Origin: Monocercomonoides exilis
Taxonomy: Eukaryota > Preaxostyla > Oxymonadida > Polymastigidae
NCBI GenBank assembly: GCA_001643675.2
Contig: LSRY02000013.1
Location: 746,501-810,500 of the forward strand
Length of the DNA: 64,000 nt
Reading direction: 5' to 3'
Shown here one piece after another: positions 60,563 through 64,000 of the stretch (position 1 is its first letter; the number at the start of each line of letters is the position of its first letter). The notes under the pieces were generated by a model that worked only from the letters and a program-made list of their open reading frames with translations, was not told the DNA's origin and ran no database searches. Both the position numbers and the translations under genes were made by a program.

Positions 60563-63500
60563 ATGACCAATGCATTACAGCGTAATCGCCCAATAGATTT
60601 GAGGCGCATTCACACAATCATTGACTTTAATCAAGATGAGGTTGACAACGAAATAAATATGATGAATATGATGTCGTTCCTTGATCGTCAGCCTTTTTAT
60701 TCTATGATGTCTGACAGGGTGAATAATGTATTATTTATTGGAGGGCTTTATGATTTCTTTCAGGTTGACTCCTGCTTCTTGAATGGAGGCTTTACAACAT
60801 GCCCAAACTTTCGCTTTTCAACTCCTCAACATGCTCTTTCTATATTGGAACGAGGTGACAGATATGATGTCATTATTAGTATGCATGCAACGAATGATGA
60901 AACAACATGGGATTTTGTTCGAAAAATGAAAAGTCGCCATCCAACAGGAACGATCTATCCAATTGTGTTTGAAGTTGACCAGCACTATCCAGTCTATGAC
61001 GATGACCTTCGCGTTCGTATTTTTATGTGGAATGGAAATCCTATGCTTTATCTAGCTTTAATTAAATTGGTTGAAGATAGAAAGAACATGAAGTGCGACG
61101 TTATGGACGGTGCATGTGGTATTATTTTGTATGTGGAAGACACATGCGCCTATTACTCTGAATATCTTCCCATGATTTATGGAGAAATCTTTCAGAGGAC
61201 CATGTCATTTACAGGTCGATCTGCAAAGCATGCAATCACAAGGAAGCGATCTCGACCAAAAATAGCGTTTTGCTCAAGCTTCGAAGAGGCAGTAAGGGTG
61301 ATCCAGAAATTTGATATGAAAGTTCAGGGAGTTATCTCAGACATTGAGTATCCACTGACAAACAGAAACGATGGGCCTACAAACAACTATCTAACTTACC
61401 TTCTTGACAACGGTTTCTACACAAAAGAGCAAGTGGAGAAATCAGCAGGCATAATTTTGCGTGACTTAACACCCAGAACGAAGTATTTGAGATGTGAGCC
61501 AATGCCCCGTATTCCATACCTGTTTATCTCCTCCACCATCTCCAAGCAGTCTGAGGCCAAGAAATACCCCAACTGCCTGTTCGCCCCGAAAGATTCAACA
61601 GAAGTGCAGACAGCTGTACGCCGCTTCCTCGACACATTCATCGGACTCTCCCCTGTCTTCTATGCGCTCGACCCAACTACTTGCACCCCTGTCCCTGGTC
61701 TGCGTGGAGCACACGACCACAACGAGCTGATGACGCTGGTTGCACAGATGCCGTCGGAGAGCCTGCTGTACCACGCGCAGTGCGAGAACTTCAGCCAGTG
61801 GCTGTTTGCCCAGGGCGATTTTGGAGTGTCGATGTTTCTGCAGCGGCTGCGCGTGTCACAGATGAAAGGTGACCCGGATCGACTGAGGGGAATTCTGCTG
61901 AAAGCCCTCAAAAAGTACTCGACAGCACACACCCGCGGGATCTCCATTGACTTTGATGCGCATCTGCTGAAAGAGCGGCACTTCTTCATGACAGTCGGCT
62001 CAGGAAGCGTCGGCGGCAAAGCACACGGGCTGCTGTTTCTGGACTCGCTCATCTCAGACATCGACATCGCCCTCGACAAAGACCCGCTCTGCAGCTCCTC
62101 TTCGCTGATTGTCGGGGTGCCCCGCACGCTCATCCTCACTTCCACGCTCTACTCTGCGTTCTTCGAGATCCACAACCTGAACCACCTCCGCTCGCACAAC
62201 CTGGACCACCGTGTAGTCCACGACTCCTACATCGCCTCTCTCTTTGTGCAGTGCCCTCTGCCTGCTGATGTGCTCAACCTGCTAAGCGTCTTCCTAGATG
62301 CCGTACGTGTTCCCTTGGCTGTGCGTGCCTCTTCTCTTTTGGAAGACTCCCGCAGGCAGCCAGTGGTGGGCGTGTATGCCTCGTATTTCCTGGCAAATAA
62401 CCACCCGTCCTTGCAGGTGCGCCTCCAGCAGCTGTCCATTGCCATCCGGCTGATCTACGCCTCGTCCGTCTGCCACCGCGCCAGGAACCTCAGAAAGAGT
62501 CTGAACGTGCCATCATCTGCGGAAGGGGTCGCTGTGATGATTCAGGAGATTCCCGGTGCTGTACACTCACAGGGCTCTTCTTTATTCTACCCGCACGCCA
62601 CGTTCATTGCAAAGTCCAGGAATTACTACCCTGCACGCACTGCTAACCCGTCCGCAGCGCAGAATCAGCCTTCTCTTTCATCATCTTCTTCTACTTCGTC
62701 ATTGAATGCCAATAATAACAATAACAATAATAACAGTTCACAGTCTGGTTCTACCAGCAGCAACACCCCATCTGTCTTCGATGGCGATGCCCTCGCCACC
62801 ATCGGCTTCGGCGCCTCTATTCGCGACCCCCAAAAGCAGAACTCGTCTTCCTCCAAACTGAAGAAATTCCGCTTCTGCCCAGCGCACCCTGAGATCAGCT
62901 ACTGCCTGCAGCCCGAGGACTACCCGAAGACGACGCAGCAGTCGTTCATTGCGATGGACTTGGATGCAGACCAGAGCATATCTGAGAGGAGGCTGCTGAG
63001 TGTGCAGAAGTGGCAGGTGCACAGGGCAGAGGTGCTGCTCGACAGAAGCTCAGCTTTGTCGTCAGGAACAGACAGCCCTTCGATTCATAGAAAATCGGTG
63101 GAGATGCCACAAACACCAGGTGAAATGGCAGAGAATGAGAGACACTCAGCTCAATCTCAGTTGCAATTGCAGCAACAGCAACTGAGGCAAAGCTCTCCTT
63201 CTCCAATTTTCATGGCCTCCCCTTCCATTTCGCAGTATCCCACCCCCACTCTCTCCTCTGCCTTGCTTGCCCGCGGTACAGCAACCTTCACTCCGCCTTC
63301 CTCTGTCTTCTCTGCCTCTCCCTTTGGCCAGCCTCAGCTCGCTCAGTTCACTCCTGGCTCTTATTCTCCTTCTTCTTATGTGTCACCTTACCACTCTGCC
63401 ATCGCAGACACCACAAGACTCGCACAGCCCAGCGCCTCCCAGCCATTCGCTGGCTACGTCCCTCCATCTTCCTCCTCTCCTTCCCCTTCTCCTTTCTCTT

Positions 63501-64000
63501 GCTTCTACTCTCCTTCCTCATACACATCCCAAATCTCTGGCTTAGTGCCCTTCCATCGCCTGCCCACACAAAACCCGGCTGCTCAGGTTGGCTCTATCAG
63601 CCCGCTGTACACCAGCCATTTGGCTCCTTCTGATGCTCTCCAGACACAAATGGCTCAACTGTCGCTGTCTTCTCCTTCTCCTTCTCCTCAGCCACTTTGC
63701 TCAAATACGTCTGCTTTCATTAGACTCAATAATGGAAATAACAACAACAATAATAATAATAATAATAGCAATAATATTTCCAATGTCCAATCTCCAACTC
63801 CTCTCCAATCATCCTCTCCTCTTTCTCAACCTCCTCTCTCTGCCTCCTTCCCGGCCACATCATCTGTTTCCTCATCTGATTCATCAATGAACCCATCTCT
63901 TTGCACACAACCTCTTTCCCAGCTGCAGCCCCTCTGCACACTCAACATCAGCCAAAATGCATCTTCAGCTGCTTCAGGCACAGACTCATCCACACAATCT
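60563..64000 (+). CDS. Bacterial-type PEP/pyruvate-binding protein with receiver-like N-terminus (3' partial)
   Basis: One open frame of 1146 codons, running off the window. Residues about 50-165 form a degenerate receiver-like domain (RVNNVLFIGGLYDFFQ, DRYDVIISMHA). A second at about 230-275 reads RPKIAFCSSFEEAVRVIQKF, then GVISDIEYPL with a plausible phospho-acceptor Asp. Next comes a linker, and then the PPDK/PEP-synthase-type ATP-grasp module: TVGSGSVGGKAHGLLFLDSL (about 476) and PLAVRASSLLEDSRRQPVVG (about 585), followed by VYASYF and IYASSVCHRARNLRKSLN. This order and these motifs match large PEP/pyruvate-binding proteins that I know from Bacteroidetes. The PEP-swivelling His domain is not visible, as in those relatives, so true PEP synthesis is doubtful. 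From about residue 690 the sequence is increasingly Ser, Asn, Gln and Pro-rich, a eukaryotic-looking addition. No intron. The first 310 codons are AT-rich and the rest GC-rich. Lateral transfer is inferred. Confidence 0.82.
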   Translation, partial: MTNALQRNRPIDLRRIHTIIDFNQDEVDNEINMMNMMSFLDRQPFYSMMSDRVNNVLFIGGLYDFFQVDSCFLNGGFTTCPNFRFSTPQHALSILERGDRYDVIISMHATNDETTWDFVRKMKSRHPTGTIYPIVFEVDQHYPVYDDDLRVRIFMWNGNPMLYLALIKLVEDRKNMKCDVMDGACGIILYVEDTCAYYSEYLPMIYGEIFQRTMSFTGRSAKHAITRKRSRPKIAFCSSFEEAVRVIQKFDMKVQGVISDIEYPLTNRNDGPTNNYLTYLLDNGFYTKEQVEKSAGIILRDLTPRTKYLRCEPMPRIPYLFISSTISKQSEAKKYPNCLFAPKDSTEVQTAVRRFLDTFIGLSPVFYALDPTTCTPVPGLRGAHDHNELMTLVAQMPSESLLYHAQCENFSQWLFAQGDFGVSMFLQRLRVSQMKGDPDRLRGILLKALKKYSTAHTRGISIDFDAHLLKERHFFMTVGSGSVGGKAHGLLFLDSLISDIDIALDKDPLCSSSSLIVGVPRTLILTSTLYSAFFEIHNLNHLRSHNLDHRVVHDSYIASLFVQCPLPADVLNLLSVFLDAVRVPLAVRASSLLEDSRRQPVVGVYASYFLANNHPSLQVRLQQLSIAIRLIYASSVCHRARNLRKSLNVPSSAEGVAVMIQEIPGAVHSQGSSLFYPHATFIAKSRNYYPARTANPSAAQNQPSLSSSSSTSSLNANNNNNNNNSSQSGSTSSNTPSVFDGDALATIGFGASIRDPQKQNSSSSKLKKFRFCPAHPEISYCLQPEDYPKTTQQSFIAMDLDADQSISERRLLSVQKWQVHRAEVLLDRSSALSSGTDSPSIHRKSVEMPQTPGEMAENERHSAQSQLQLQQQQLRQSSPSPIFMASPSISQYPTPTLSSALLARGTATFTPPSSVFSASPFGQPQLAQFTPGSYSPSSYVSPYHSAIADTTRLAQPSASQPFAGYVPPSSSSPSPSPFSCFYSPSSYTSQISGLVPFHRLPTQNPAAQVGSISPLYTSHLAPSDALQTQMAQLSLSSPSPSPQPLCSNTSAFIRLNNGNNNNNNNNNNSNNISNVQSPTPLQSSSPLSQPPLSASFPATSSVSSSDSSMNPSLCTQPLSQLQPLCTLNISQNASSAASGTDSSTQS

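Noticed and set aside
1-64000. CRISPR arrays, bacterial operons, rRNA operons and tRNA genes
   Set aside because: None seen. The gene structure is eukaryotic, with introns. A faint tRNA could be missed by eye.

Overview
The window looks like nuclear DNA of a protist with short spliceosomal introns (about 50-240 nt, GT..AG, often starting GTTTG or GTATG), AT-rich spacers and GC-richer long exons. The best fit is an oxymonad (Preaxostyla, Metamonada), close to Monocercomonoides. The reasons are a tandem family of alpha-helical ARM/HEAT-like proteins and a giant secreted beta-helix protein with one membrane segment and a degenerate kinase lobe, both of which I associate with that group. This assignment is inference from family resemblance; no database search was run.

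Layout. 1-690: 3' end of an unrecognised gene. 844-5665: importin-7/8-type karyopherin. 5783-7272: Hop2, a meiotic recombination factor. 7945-12310 (-): GYF-domain protein. 12594-17099 (-): cullin, most like CUL4. 17179-18623 (-), 22727-24132 (+), 25848-27266 (-) and 35563-36982 (-): four intact copies of the ARM-like family, with a relic at about 34531-34985. 20500-22190: eroded relic that may be a DExH helicase. 28091-28330: GC-rich island with four consecutive hairpins. 28590-33965: decayed DIRS-like (tyrosine recombinase) retroelement with inverted terminal repeats. 41286-49046 (-): beta-helix receptor-like pseudokinase. 54014-56048: intact pogo-like DNA transposon with perfect 22-bp terminal repeats and a TA duplication. 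56282-60378 (-): Snu114/EFTUD2, the U5 snRNP GTPase. 60563-64000 (+, running off the end): an intron-free gene for a bacterial-type PEP/pyruvate-binding protein with receiver-like N-terminal domains.

The conserved genes are housekeeping functions (nuclear import, spliceosome, ubiquitin ligation, mRNA control, meiosis). They share a habit: the 5' part is AT-rich and carries introns, while the 3' part is one long GC-richer exon with Ser/Glu/Asn low-complexity insertions. Between them lie gene-poor, repeat-bearing stretches (18.6-22.7, 24.1-25.8, 27.3-35.5, 37-41.3 and 49-56 kb). These hold the expanded family, the mobile elements and the relics. The observations I rate highest are the bacterial-type PEP/pyruvate-binding gene, the intact pogo element, the hairpin-rich GC island, and the mosaic ARM copies with a nearly identical 437-bp tract.
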